Positions 36,326 to 44,329 of a DNA stretch of 64,000 nt are shown one piece after another. The position numbers and the translations under genes were made by a program. Each line of letters starts with the position of its first letter. The first letter of the stretch is position 1. The DNA comes from Paenibacillus timonensis (GTDB lineage: Bacteria > Bacillota > Bacilli > Paenibacillales > Paenibacillaceae): NCBI RefSeq assembly GCF_009725205.1, contig NZ_WNZY01000021.1, positions 1 to 64,000 on the forward strand, in the 5' to 3' direction. The notes below the pieces were generated by a model. The model was not told the origin of the DNA, did not search any database, and saw only the letters and a list, made by a program, of their open reading frames with translations.

Positions 36326-36598
36326 ATGAACAAGACAGATCTGATCAACAACATTTCCAGCAAAAGCGGTTTGACAAAAAAAGACGTTGAATCCGTATTG
36401 AACGGTTTCCTCGGTGAAATTACCGATGCCCTTGCTGGCGGCGACAAAGTACAATTGATCGGCTTCGGTACGTTCGAAACTCGTAAACGCTCCGGTCGTA
36501 CGGGCCGCAACCCGCAAACCGGCAAAACGATCGAAATCCCGGCTTCCAATGTTCCAGCATTCAAAGCGGGTAACAAACTTAAAGAAGCTGTAAAATAA
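36326..36598 (+). CDS. hup: DNA-binding protein HU
   Basis: 90-aa histone-like protein. MNKTDLINNISSKSGLTKKD and the DNA-binding arm GFGTFETRKRSGRTGRNPQTG are diagnostic. It compacts chromosomal DNA as a dimer. GGGAGGC is well placed. Its stop codon shares one base with the rqcP start (TAATG), so translation of the two may be coupled. Confidence 0.97.
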   Translation: MNKTDLINNISSKSGLTKKDVESVLNGFLGEITDALAGGDKVQLIGFGTFETRKRSGRTGRNPQTGKTIEIPASNVPAFKAGNKLKEAVK

Positions 36599-36879
36599 TG
36601 CGTCTTGATAAATTCCTGAAGGTATCGCGGTTAATTAAGCGGCGCACGGTGGCCAAGGACGTCTCCGAACAAGGCAGAGTCCTCATTAATGGGCGCGAAT
36701 CCAAGCCGAGCAGTACCGTTAAAGTTGGCGACGAAATCACGGTTCAATTCGGCCAGAAGCTGGTGACCGTGCGCGTTGAACGACTTGTCGAAACGACTCG
36801 TAAGGATGAAGCTGCGACCATGTATACCTTAATCAAGGAAGAGCCGATCGCGAAGGATACCGGTCTGGACTGGTCCTGA
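36598..36879 (+). CDS. rqcP: Ribosome-associated quality control factor RqcP (YabO)
   Basis: 93-aa S4-domain RNA-binding protein. RLDKFLKVSRLIKRRTVAKDV and GRVLINGRESKPSSTVKVGDEI form the S4 fold. RqcP works with RqcH to add alanine tails to stalled peptides on 50S subunits. A terminator follows, after which the hydrogenase region begins; in B. subtilis yabP follows directly. Confidence 0.95.
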   Translation: MRLDKFLKVSRLIKRRTVAKDVSEQGRVLINGRESKPSSTVKVGDEITVQFGQKLVTVRVERLVETTRKDEAATMYTLIKEEPIAKDTGLDWS

Positions 36880-36892
36880 AATAGCGAAGCTC

Positions 36893-36930
36893 AGAGCATG
36901 TTCCGTTAACTCGGGACATGCTTTTTTTAT
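36893..36930 (+). terminator. Terminator after rqcP
   Basis: AGAGCATGTTCC pairs with GGGACATGCT around a short loop, followed by TTTTTTT. Confidence 0.87.
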
Positions 36931-37276
36931 CTCCGACTAGGTTGTAAAAAATATCCTAGCTAAACTGTGAAATCGTGGTAATATATTAAATACACATTTA
37001 CTAACGTTTTCGATTAAGCACACCTGCTTCTTAGAAAACACCTCTGATCAACCTCATGTCGAAATTCAACGACGCTGCAACCGTAGCACGCATCTACGAA
37101 CCGAAATCACACCCATCGATCAAACAACAGTCGAACTAACGATCCTATTCATTGTACGGAACAAAGTATGAAGCAACAAACGAACCCAACGACATGCCCA
37201 TTTCTTCGCTCAGACTGCAGCTTTATCCTGAAACCGGGGTGATCTTATTCGCGAACATTAATTAAAACGCTTACAA
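36931..37276. other. Long gap before hydE, partly A/C-rich
   Basis: The first 80 nt are A+T-rich. From about 37015 to 37200 the plus strand is rich in A and C and poor in G, without a convincing frame or stable hairpin. No promoter of good quality was found. It is the left boundary of the inserted hydrogenase region. Confidence 0.5.
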
Positions 37277-37292
37277 AGTGAAAATATTCACA
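37277..37292. promoter_or_regulatory. Rex- or Fnr-like operator before hydE
   Basis: AGTGA-AAATAT-TCACA: 15 of 16 positions fit the Crp/Fnr-type TGTGA-N6-TCACA, and the extended AAGTGAAAATATTCACAA fits 16 of 18 of the Rex palindrome TTGTGAA-N4-TTCACAA. It lies 85 nt before hydE. The sequence alone does not separate the two regulators. Confidence 0.6.
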
Positions 37293-37376
37293 ATTACTTC
37301 ATTCATCATTTTTCATGACAGCCATAGGGTATACAAAGGTCCATAATCCAGTTTATCCAAAAGGGATGATCGACTG

Positions 37377-38435
37377 ATGAAACAGCTTGTGCACAAGCTC
37401 TATGCCCGGAGAGAGCTCTCCAAGGATGAGCTCGTCTATTTGCTGGGGCATATGGATGTCGAAACCCGCGGGGAGCTCTTCCGATTTGCTCGTCTGAGAC
37501 GGGAAGAGGCTTACGGGAACAAGGTGTACATGCGCGGCTTGATCGAATTTTCGAGCTACTGCCGGCAGAACTGCTTGTATTGCGGGTTGCGGGCCGGCAA
37601 TCGCGACGCTGAGCGTTACCGGCTCAGTCCCGAGGAAATACTCGAATGCTGCCGGGAAGGGTATGGGCTGGGTTTCCGCACATTTGTGCTCCAAAGCGGC
37701 GAGGACCCCTGGTATACGGCCGATCTGCTGGCTGCCTTAATCCGGGAGATCAAATCGGAGTTTCCGGATGCGGCTATCACCTTGTCGATTGGCGAACGGG
37801 AGGAGGAAACCTACCGTTTGCTGTATGAAGCGGGGGCGGATCGCTTTTTGATGCGTCACGAAACCGCTTCCCGAAGGCTATATCAATTTCTGCATCCATC
37901 CATGTCTTTTGATCACCGGCGCAAGTGCCTAGAGACGCTGCAGTCGATCGGTTATCAGGTGGGTGCAGGGTTCATGGTCGGGCTGCCCGGCCAAACCGCG
38001 GAGGATTTAGCGGAGGACATGAATTATCTGAAGACGTTAAATCCGGATATGATCGGCATCGGGCCGTTTATTCCTCATGATCGGACCCCGCTTGGTGAGG
38101 CGAAAGCTGGATCTTTGGAGGATACGCTGATCATGGTGGCCCTAACTCGCCTATTCATTCCCGATGCTTTAATTCCCGCAACGACCGCACTCGGCACGTT
38201 AAACCCCGAAGGCAGAGAATTGGCGCTGAAGGTTGGGGCTAATGTGGTCATGCCTAACCTGTCCCCTGTCTTCGTTCGCCAGAAATATGCCCTGTACAAC
38301 AACAAAATCTGTACGGGAGACGAATCTGCGCAATGCAGGCACTGCCTTGAGCTCCGGATTGGAGCCGCGGGATTCTCCGTAGATATGGGAAGGGGGGACA
38401 GCCTGAAGGCGGCAGGTACGCGCCGCCATGCATAA
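37377..38435 (+). CDS. hydE: [FeFe] hydrogenase maturase HydE (radical SAM)
   Basis: 352-aa radical-SAM enzyme needed for assembly of the 2Fe subcluster of the H-cluster. The CX3CX2C cluster motif is Cys62, Cys66, Cys69 (SYCRQNCLYCGL). The barrel then has FVLQSGEDPWYT, LSIGEREEETYRLLYEAGADRFLMRHET and GAGFMVGLPGQTAEDLAED. The family relatives BioB and PylB were considered; the neighbouring hydrogenase genes settle it as HydE. AAGGGATG lies 8 nt before the ATG. Confidence 0.93.
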   Translation: MKQLVHKLYARRELSKDELVYLLGHMDVETRGELFRFARLRREEAYGNKVYMRGLIEFSSYCRQNCLYCGLRAGNRDAERYRLSPEEILECCREGYGLGFRTFVLQSGEDPWYTADLLAALIREIKSEFPDAAITLSIGEREEETYRLLYEAGADRFLMRHETASRRLYQFLHPSMSFDHRRKCLETLQSIGYQVGAGFMVGLPGQTAEDLAEDMNYLKTLNPDMIGIGPFIPHDRTPLGEAKAGSLEDTLIMVALTRLFIPDALIPATTALGTLNPEGRELALKVGANVVMPNLSPVFVRQKYALYNNKICTGDESAQCRHCLELRIGAAGFSVDMGRGDSLKAAGTRRHA

Positions 38436-38487
38436 TATGCGCATTTGTGGGCGGATTGACCGAACAAGAGATTTCTTTCGCTATTAT

Positions 38488-38505
38488 TCGTGAAATATTT
38501 CACAA
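38488..38505. promoter_or_regulatory. Rex-like operator before the oxidoreductase-hydrogenase operon
   Basis: TCGTGAAATATTTCACAA has 17 of 18 positions of TTGTGAAATATTTCACAA, the Firmicutes Rex palindrome. It directly follows a TATTAT (38482-38487) that could be the -10 of a promoter with TTGACC (38456-38461), although their spacing of 20 nt is poor. A repressor here would block initiation. Fnr also remains possible. Confidence 0.7.
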
Positions 38506-38529
38506 CTAAACGTAGAGGAGACATGGCGA

Positions 38530-39522
38530 ATGAGCATATTGACCAAAACGAACGAGCTTGGATTTTTTGAAATTCGGCTGGAATCCATCGGTGGGCTCGG
38601 AGCTAACCTGGCTGGGAAGATGCTGGCGGAATCCGGGGTACTGGGACTCGGCTTAAACGGGGCAAACTTCTCGTCTTATGGTTCGGAGAAGAAAGGTTCT
38701 CCCGTGAAGAGCTTCGTCCGTTTATGTGAACCGGATGTAGAGATTCACGATCACAGCCCGATTGAGGAGCCGGACGTAATCGGTGTCTTCCACGAAGCGT
38801 TGCATAAGACAGTGAATGTCTTAAGCGGCCTGAAACCGGACGGGATTGTGTTGGTAAACTCGACCCGTGATTTCGAGGAGATTCGGCGTGACCTGAAGTT
38901 CCCTTATGGGACGTTGGCTGTTGTCGACGCAATGGGCATCGCTATTGACGAGCATACGAAGGTGAACACCTCGATGCTGGGGGCGTTGTTCCGGATTTGC
39001 GATTTTCTCGACCCGGATTCCATGCGCGAAGTGATCCGACATACGTTCCAGAAAAAATATCCGCACCTGGTGGAGCCCAATCTGCGTACGTTCGACCGGG
39101 GCTATCAAGAGGTGCGTTTCCAGACGATCGCGCCGCCCGAAGGCGCGACGGGAATGCGCTTCGAGCGGCCGCAGCCGTTGCTCGGCTACGAGACGCAAGC
39201 GCCTGGCGGCGTGATTCGCGCGCAGGGTAACAGCCTATTGAAGGATTTGAGCGGTTCTCGACAGGGCTTTCTGCCGGAACTGAACCTGGAGAGCTGCATT
39301 CATTGCGCCAACTGTGACACGGTTTGCCCGGATCTGTGCTTCGTATGGGAATCCGGGGAGGACAAGAAGGGGCGGCCGCAGATGTTTTTGCGCGGGATTG
39401 ATTATCAGTACTGCAAAGGCTGTTTGAAATGCGTGGAGATCTGTCCGACGGGTTCGCTTAGCGTGCGCCGTGAGGAAGCCGGGTATGCCGAAGACCACCG
39501 CGTGCCGCATGTATTCCAATAG
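38530..39522 (+). CDS. 2-oxoacid:ferredoxin oxidoreductase, fused gamma and ferredoxin (delta) subunits
   Basis: 330-aa fusion. Residues about 1-190 form the gamma domain (FEIRLESIGGLGANLAGKML ... NFSSYGSEKKGSPVKSFVRL). The C-terminal part has two [4Fe-4S] sites: CIHCANCDTVCPDLC and CKGCLKCVEICPTG. With the next gene it makes a complete pyruvate-type oxidoreductase that passes electrons from 2-oxoacid to ferredoxin. AGAGGAG lies upstream of the ATG; a Rex-like operator precedes it. Confidence 0.92.
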   Translation: MSILTKTNELGFFEIRLESIGGLGANLAGKMLAESGVLGLGLNGANFSSYGSEKKGSPVKSFVRLCEPDVEIHDHSPIEEPDVIGVFHEALHKTVNVLSGLKPDGIVLVNSTRDFEEIRRDLKFPYGTLAVVDAMGIAIDEHTKVNTSMLGALFRICDFLDPDSMREVIRHTFQKKYPHLVEPNLRTFDRGYQEVRFQTIAPPEGATGMRFERPQPLLGYETQAPGGVIRAQGNSLLKDLSGSRQGFLPELNLESCIHCANCDTVCPDLCFVWESGEDKKGRPQMFLRGIDYQYCKGCLKCVEICPTGSLSVRREEAGYAEDHRVPHVFQ

Positions 39523-39581
39523 AGGTAGTTGAAACCTTTATTAAAAGAACTCGCAGAAGAGCCTAAAGGAGGACTTTATCG

Positions 39582-41873
39582 ATGTCTATAACCGAAGAGA
39601 AAGTCACAAATATAACGCTGGCAGAACAAACGACAGCCTTCGAATCGGGCAATGAGGCGGCGGCGATGGCGGCGGCTCAGATCAATTACCATGTGATGGG
39701 GTATTTTCCGATTACGCCGTCCACGGAGATCGCGCAGATTCTGGATCAGAAGAAGGCGCAAGGCTTGCATGACATCAAACTGATTGCGGCGGACGGGGAG
39801 CATGGGTCGGCGGGGATCTGTTACGGGGCGGCGCTCAGCGGAGCCCGGGTTGTCAATGCTACCAGTGCCAACGGGTTCATGTACATGATCGAACAGCTGC
39901 CGGTGCAGTCCGGTACACGGTTCCCGATGGTGTTGAACTTGGTCACGCGCGCGATCAGCGGTCCGCTCGATATTCGCGGCGACCACTCCGATTTGTATTA
40001 CGCGCTGAATACCGGTTGGCTGATTCTGACGGCGAGTACGCCGCAAGCCGCGTACGACATGAACATTATGGCGCTGAAATGGTCAGAGCATCCGGAGGTG
40101 CGGCTGCCCGTGATCGTTGCCTATGACGGGTTCTTTACGTCCCATCAGAAACGGAGACTGAGTTATTTCAAAGATGCTAAAGCGGTCCGGGCCTTTGTGG
40201 GCGAAACGCCGCCGACCGGCTTCGATACCGTGGCTGACCCGTCGCAGCCGATAACGGTCGGCGCGCATATGAATGGCGATGACCTGCTGAATAATCACTA
40301 CCAGTTGCACCTGGCACATGAGCGAGCCGGCGAAGTGTATCAACAAATCGCCGCTGAATATAAGGCCCTTTCGGGGCGCGAATACACCGTGCTCGATTTG
40401 TATCGGATGGAGGATGCGGAGGTCGCCTTGTTCCTGTTGAATTCCGCGGCGGAAACGGCCAAAACGATCGTTGATAAGCTGCGGGCGCAGGGAGTTAAGG
40501 CGGGGATCATCCGGCCGAACGTCATCCGACCCTTCCCGGCGGAGGAAATCCGGAATGCATTGCGCGGTGTAAAAGCGCTGTTAGTAGGAGAACGCGCCGA
40601 TTCCTACGGTGGCAAAGGCGGCAATATGACGCATGAGATCCGCTCCGCGCTGAAGCTGGATCCGGCGAACCCAACGATCGTCTTATCCCGCGTGTTTGGG
40701 CTGGGGGGCAAAGACTTCTATCCAGACGAAGCCGAAGCGTTCTTTGATTTGGCTATCGAGGCGATGAACCAAGGCAAGGCTGCAGTGCCTTTCGATTACT
40801 TCGGACAGGTGCCCGGCGATCCGATCCACGAGCTTAGACCGCTGTTGACCCCGCAGCACGGGGATGCCTTTAACAGCGGGTTGATTCAGGTGACGCCGGA
40901 TGAGGCGACCGGCAAGCTGAAGGTGAAGCTGCCGCCGCTTCGCAGCCTGACGGCGAAGCCGAAGCGTCTGGCTCCAGGCCACGGTGCTTGTCCGGGCTGC
41001 AGCGCGATTTCTTCGCTGGAGCTATTTTACAAAGGCATTGAAGGGGATGTCGTCACGTTATTCCAAACCGGATGCTCGTACGTCGTTACGGCCGGGTACC
41101 CTTACACCTCGCATAAGCAAACGTTCATCCACAACCTATTCCAGAACGGAGCCGCGACCGTAGCTGGAGTCGTCGAGGCGTTCTGGGAGCGGAAGCGGCG
41201 CGGCGAGATCGACGTCTCGGACAACGTCACCTTCATCATGGTGACCGGCGACGGCGGGATGGATATCGGGATGGGGCCGGCGATCGGTTCGGCGCTGCGG
41301 AACCATAAGATGATCATTTTGGAATACGACAATGAAGGGTATATGAATACCGGCTCCCAGCTTTCCTACTCCACGCCGCTGGGCCATCAGACCAGCACGT
41401 CCGGCGTAGGCAAGACGCAGAAAGGGAAAGCGTTCCACCACAAGGATACGCCGCAGATCATGGCAGCGACGAACATTCCTTACGTGTTCACCGGGGCGGA
41501 AGCCTTCCCGCAGGACTTGATCACGAAGGCAGCCAAGGCACAGTGGTATGCGCAACATGAAGGCTTAGTGTACGGGAAGGTGCTTAGCACTTGTCCGTTG
41601 AACTGGCGGTCTGAGGATCAACTCGGCACGAAAATCCTCAAGACGGCGGTAGATTCCTGCTTTTTCCCGCTCTATGAAATTGAGCATGGCGTCACGAATA
41701 TCACCTACAATCCGGAAGCGAAGAACAATCGGATTTCGCCGCAGGAATGGCTGAAGCTGATGGGCAAGACGAAGCACATGCTGAAGGAAGAGGAACTGCT
41801 GGAAGCGTTCGAGGAGGAAGTCAATCGGCGCTGGGATCGGCTGAAACTGAAGCACGAAAGTCCGCTGCTCTAG
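39582..41873 (+). CDS. 2-oxoacid (pyruvate):ferredoxin oxidoreductase, fused alpha and beta subunits
   Basis: 763-aa fusion. Alpha part (about 1-440): FESGNEAAAMAAAQINYHVMGYFPITPSTEIAQ and the domain-II segment LRAQGVKAGIIRPNVIRPFP. Beta part (about 460-763): GHGACPGCSAISSLELF, the TPP motif GDGGMDIGMG and further cluster cysteines (QTGCS, STCPLNW). The likely reaction is pyruvate + CoA to acetyl-CoA + CO2 + reduced ferredoxin, although another 2-oxoacid cannot be excluded. Being next to a ferredoxin-domain protein and HydA, it is the probable electron source. Confidence 0.92.
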   Translation: MSITEEKVTNITLAEQTTAFESGNEAAAMAAAQINYHVMGYFPITPSTEIAQILDQKKAQGLHDIKLIAADGEHGSAGICYGAALSGARVVNATSANGFMYMIEQLPVQSGTRFPMVLNLVTRAISGPLDIRGDHSDLYYALNTGWLILTASTPQAAYDMNIMALKWSEHPEVRLPVIVAYDGFFTSHQKRRLSYFKDAKAVRAFVGETPPTGFDTVADPSQPITVGAHMNGDDLLNNHYQLHLAHERAGEVYQQIAAEYKALSGREYTVLDLYRMEDAEVALFLLNSAAETAKTIVDKLRAQGVKAGIIRPNVIRPFPAEEIRNALRGVKALLVGERADSYGGKGGNMTHEIRSALKLDPANPTIVLSRVFGLGGKDFYPDEAEAFFDLAIEAMNQGKAAVPFDYFGQVPGDPIHELRPLLTPQHGDAFNSGLIQVTPDEATGKLKVKLPPLRSLTAKPKRLAPGHGACPGCSAISSLELFYKGIEGDVVTLFQTGCSYVVTAGYPYTSHKQTFIHNLFQNGAATVAGVVEAFWERKRRGEIDVSDNVTFIMVTGDGGMDIGMGPAIGSALRNHKMIILEYDNEGYMNTGSQLSYSTPLGHQTSTSGVGKTQKGKAFHHKDTPQIMAATNIPYVFTGAEAFPQDLITKAAKAQWYAQHEGLVYGKVLSTCPLNWRSEDQLGTKILKTAVDSCFFPLYEIEHGVTNITYNPEAKNNRISPQEWLKLMGKTKHMLKEEELLEAFEEEVNRRWDRLKLKHESPLL

Positions 41874-41910
41874 GAAGAACTGCCGGATGATGAAGGGAGA
41901 GGATGCAAAT

Positions 41911-42414
41911 ATGGAAGAGACTTGCCATTGCGAGGGAGAGCAGGAGCGGCTGCGCCGGGTCGGGGAAATCGTCGATCAGTTCCGCTTGCTGCCAGGCGCG
42001 TTGATCCCAGTGTTGCACGAAATTCAAGATTTGTACGGCTACCTGCCGGAAGAGGCGCTGCAAATCGTTTCCCGGGAGCTGGGAATGCCGATGGCTGAAA
42101 TCTACGGGGTAGCGACGTTTTATTCGTTTTTCTCGCTGGAGCCGAAGGGGGAGCATGTGATCCGGGTCTGCATGGGGACGGCTTGTTACATTAAGGGTGC
42201 CCAAGGTGTGCTGGATCGCCTCAGCCAGGAGCTGAACGTTCCTGTGCAGGGGACGACGGCGGACGGGAAATTTACGCTGGATGCCACCCGCTGCCTGGGG
42301 GCTTGCGGTTTGGCGCCGGTGATGACGATCGGCGAGAAAGTGCATGGCCGGCTGACGCCAAACGAAATACCGAAGATTCTGAAGCCGATGCGCACGCCTG
42401 CGGAGACGCATTAG
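41911..42414 (+). CDS. NuoE-like [2Fe-2S] subunit of NAD-linked hydrogenase (HydC-type)
   Basis: 167-aa thioredoxin-like ferredoxin of the 24-kDa NADH dehydrogenase family. An N-terminal helical part (LIPVLHEIQDLYGYLPEEAL) is followed by the cluster ligands CMGTACYIKGA and CLGACGLAP. In electron-bifurcating hydrogenases the equivalent is HydC. The ATG at 41911 has GGGAGAGG 8 nt upstream; an in-frame ATG at 41887 has no ribosome-binding site. Confidence 0.92.
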   Translation: MEETCHCEGEQERLRRVGEIVDQFRLLPGALIPVLHEIQDLYGYLPEEALQIVSRELGMPMAEIYGVATFYSFFSLEPKGEHVIRVCMGTACYIKGAQGVLDRLSQELNVPVQGTTADGKFTLDATRCLGACGLAPVMTIGEKVHGRLTPNEIPKILKPMRTPAETH

Positions 42415-42430
42415 AAGGGAGGGTGGAACG

Positions 42431-44314
42431 ATGAAAACGTTGTTGGATCTCGAGAGTATCCGTACGGCGCAGTTAAGTCGGCTGGTCCGCCGAAAACTGG
42501 GTAAGAGCGGGGCCGGGGATGGGGGCGTTGCTGAGCGGTCCGTCATGATCTGCGGCGGCACGGGATGCACCTCTTCGGACTCCATGCTGATCGCGGACGC
42601 GTTTGAGCAAGCCGTGACCAGCCAAGGAATTCAGGACAAGATCGATATCGTAAGAACCGGCTGCTTTGGGTTATGCGAGCTGGGGCCGGTCGTGATCATT
42701 TACCCGGAGGAGGTGTTCTACAGCCGGGTGAAGGTGAAGGACGTGGCGGAGATCGTCGATGAGCACCTGCTTCAGGGCAAAATTGTCGAACACCTCGTCT
42801 ATCAGCAGTCGCTGGAAGATGGGCGAATCAAGCCGCTGCATGAAGTCGACTTCTTCCGCAAGCAGCAGCGGATCGCTTTGCGCAACTGCGGCACGATCGA
42901 TCCGGAGGATATCGACGAATATATCGCCATGAATGGGTACAAGGCGCTTCATAACGTTCTGACGACCATGGATCCGGCGGAGGTCGTGGCCGAGGTGAAG
43001 GAAGCAGGCCTCCGCGGGCGCGGCGGCGGCGGGTTCCCGACCGGGGTCAAGTGGGAGACGGCGGCGAAGCAGCGGACGGGGCAAAAATATATGATTTGCA
43101 ACGCCGACGAAGGCGATCCAGGCGCGTTCATGGACCGCTCGATCTTGGAGGGCGACCCGCACTCCGTGCTGGAAGGCATGGCGATCGCCGGCTATGCGAT
43201 CGGGGCAAACCACGGCTTCATCTACTTGCGGGCGGAATATCCGATCGCGGTGAAACGAGTGCAGGCGGCGATTAAACAGGCCCGCGATTACGGGCTGCTG
43301 GGCGAGGACTTGTTCGGCAGCGGTTTCTCCTTTGACATCAGCGTCCGCCTGGGAGCGGGGGCGTTCGTCTGCGGCGAAGAGACGGCGCTGATGAACTCCG
43401 TCGAAGGCAAGCGCGGCATGCCGAATCCGAAACCGCCGTTCCCGGCCGTCAGCGGGTTATGGGGCCAGCCGACGGTGATCAATAACGTGGAGACGCTCGC
43501 CAATGTGCCGATCATTTTGCTGGAAGGCGCTTCGTGGTATGGGAGCATCGGGACGGAAAAAAGCAAAGGCACCAAGGTTTTCGCCTTGGGCGGCAAGGTG
43601 GTCAACACCGGGCTGGTGGAGGTGCCGATGGGTATTACGCTGCGCGAGGTCATTTACGAAATCGGCGGCGGGATTCCCGGGGGCAAGGCGTTCAAAGCAG
43701 TGCAGACCGGCGGCCCTTCGGGCGGCTGCCTGACGAGCGAGCACCTCGACCGTCCGATCGATTACGATACGCTGCTGAGCTTGGGTTCGATGATGGGCTC
43801 GGGCGGTATGCTGGTGATGGACGAAGAGACGTGCATGGTCGACGTGGCCCGCTATTACCTCGACTTTACGCGCGATGAATCATGCGGCAAATGCGCGCCG
43901 TGCCGAATTGGTACCAAGCGCCTGCTGGAGATTTTGGAGAAAATCACGGAAGGTAAGGGCACGATGGAGGACCTGGATGTGCTGGAGGAGTTGTCCGAGC
44001 AGATCAAGGCGGCTTCGCTCTGCGGACTCGGCCAAACGGCGCCGAATCCGGTGTTGTCCACGCTGAAATATTTTCGCGACGAGTATATCGCCCATGTGGT
44101 CGACAAGAAATGCCCGTCCGGCGTTTGCCGCTCGCTGATTACGTATACGATCGATGCGGAGAAATGCAAAGGCTGCAGCCTCTGCGCACGGAAATGCCCG
44201 ACGGGAGCGATTACCGGCAAGGTGAAGGAACCGCATACGATCGATCCGCTCGTCTGCATCAAGTGCGGAATCTGCTTTGACAGCTGCAAATTCGCTGCGA
44301 TTTACAAGAGCTAA
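42431..44314 (+). CDS. NuoF-like NADH/FMN subunit of NAD-linked hydrogenase (HydB-type)
   Basis: 627-aa flavoprotein. An N-terminal thioredoxin-like [2Fe-2S] domain (CGGTGCTSSDS, CFGLCELG) precedes the NuoF core (GLRGRGGGGFPTGVKW, CNADEGDPGAFMDR, GAGAFVCGEETAL) and the N3-type [4Fe-4S] site ESCGKCAPCRIGT. The C-terminus has two more [4Fe-4S] sites (CKGCSLCARKCPTGA, CIKCGICFDSC). This is the HydB/HndC layout that couples NADH, ferredoxin and HydA. It lies 16 nt after the NuoE-like gene and 15 nt before hydA. Confidence 0.93.
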   Translation: MKTLLDLESIRTAQLSRLVRRKLGKSGAGDGGVAERSVMICGGTGCTSSDSMLIADAFEQAVTSQGIQDKIDIVRTGCFGLCELGPVVIIYPEEVFYSRVKVKDVAEIVDEHLLQGKIVEHLVYQQSLEDGRIKPLHEVDFFRKQQRIALRNCGTIDPEDIDEYIAMNGYKALHNVLTTMDPAEVVAEVKEAGLRGRGGGGFPTGVKWETAAKQRTGQKYMICNADEGDPGAFMDRSILEGDPHSVLEGMAIAGYAIGANHGFIYLRAEYPIAVKRVQAAIKQARDYGLLGEDLFGSGFSFDISVRLGAGAFVCGEETALMNSVEGKRGMPNPKPPFPAVSGLWGQPTVINNVETLANVPIILLEGASWYGSIGTEKSKGTKVFALGGKVVNTGLVEVPMGITLREVIYEIGGGIPGGKAFKAVQTGGPSGGCLTSEHLDRPIDYDTLLSLGSMMGSGGMLVMDEETCMVDVARYYLDFTRDESCGKCAPCRIGTKRLLEILEKITEGKGTMEDLDVLEELSEQIKAASLCGLGQTAPNPVLSTLKYFRDEYIAHVVDKKCPSGVCRSLITYTIDAEKCKGCSLCARKCPTGAITGKVKEPHTIDPLVCIKCGICFDSCKFAAIYKS

Positions 44315-44329
44315 AGGGGGGAGAACTCT

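Noticed and set aside
37057-37063. TGTCGAA as a Spo0A box before hydE
   Set aside because: A single 7-mer in an A/C-rich gap with no promoter nearby; chance is likely.
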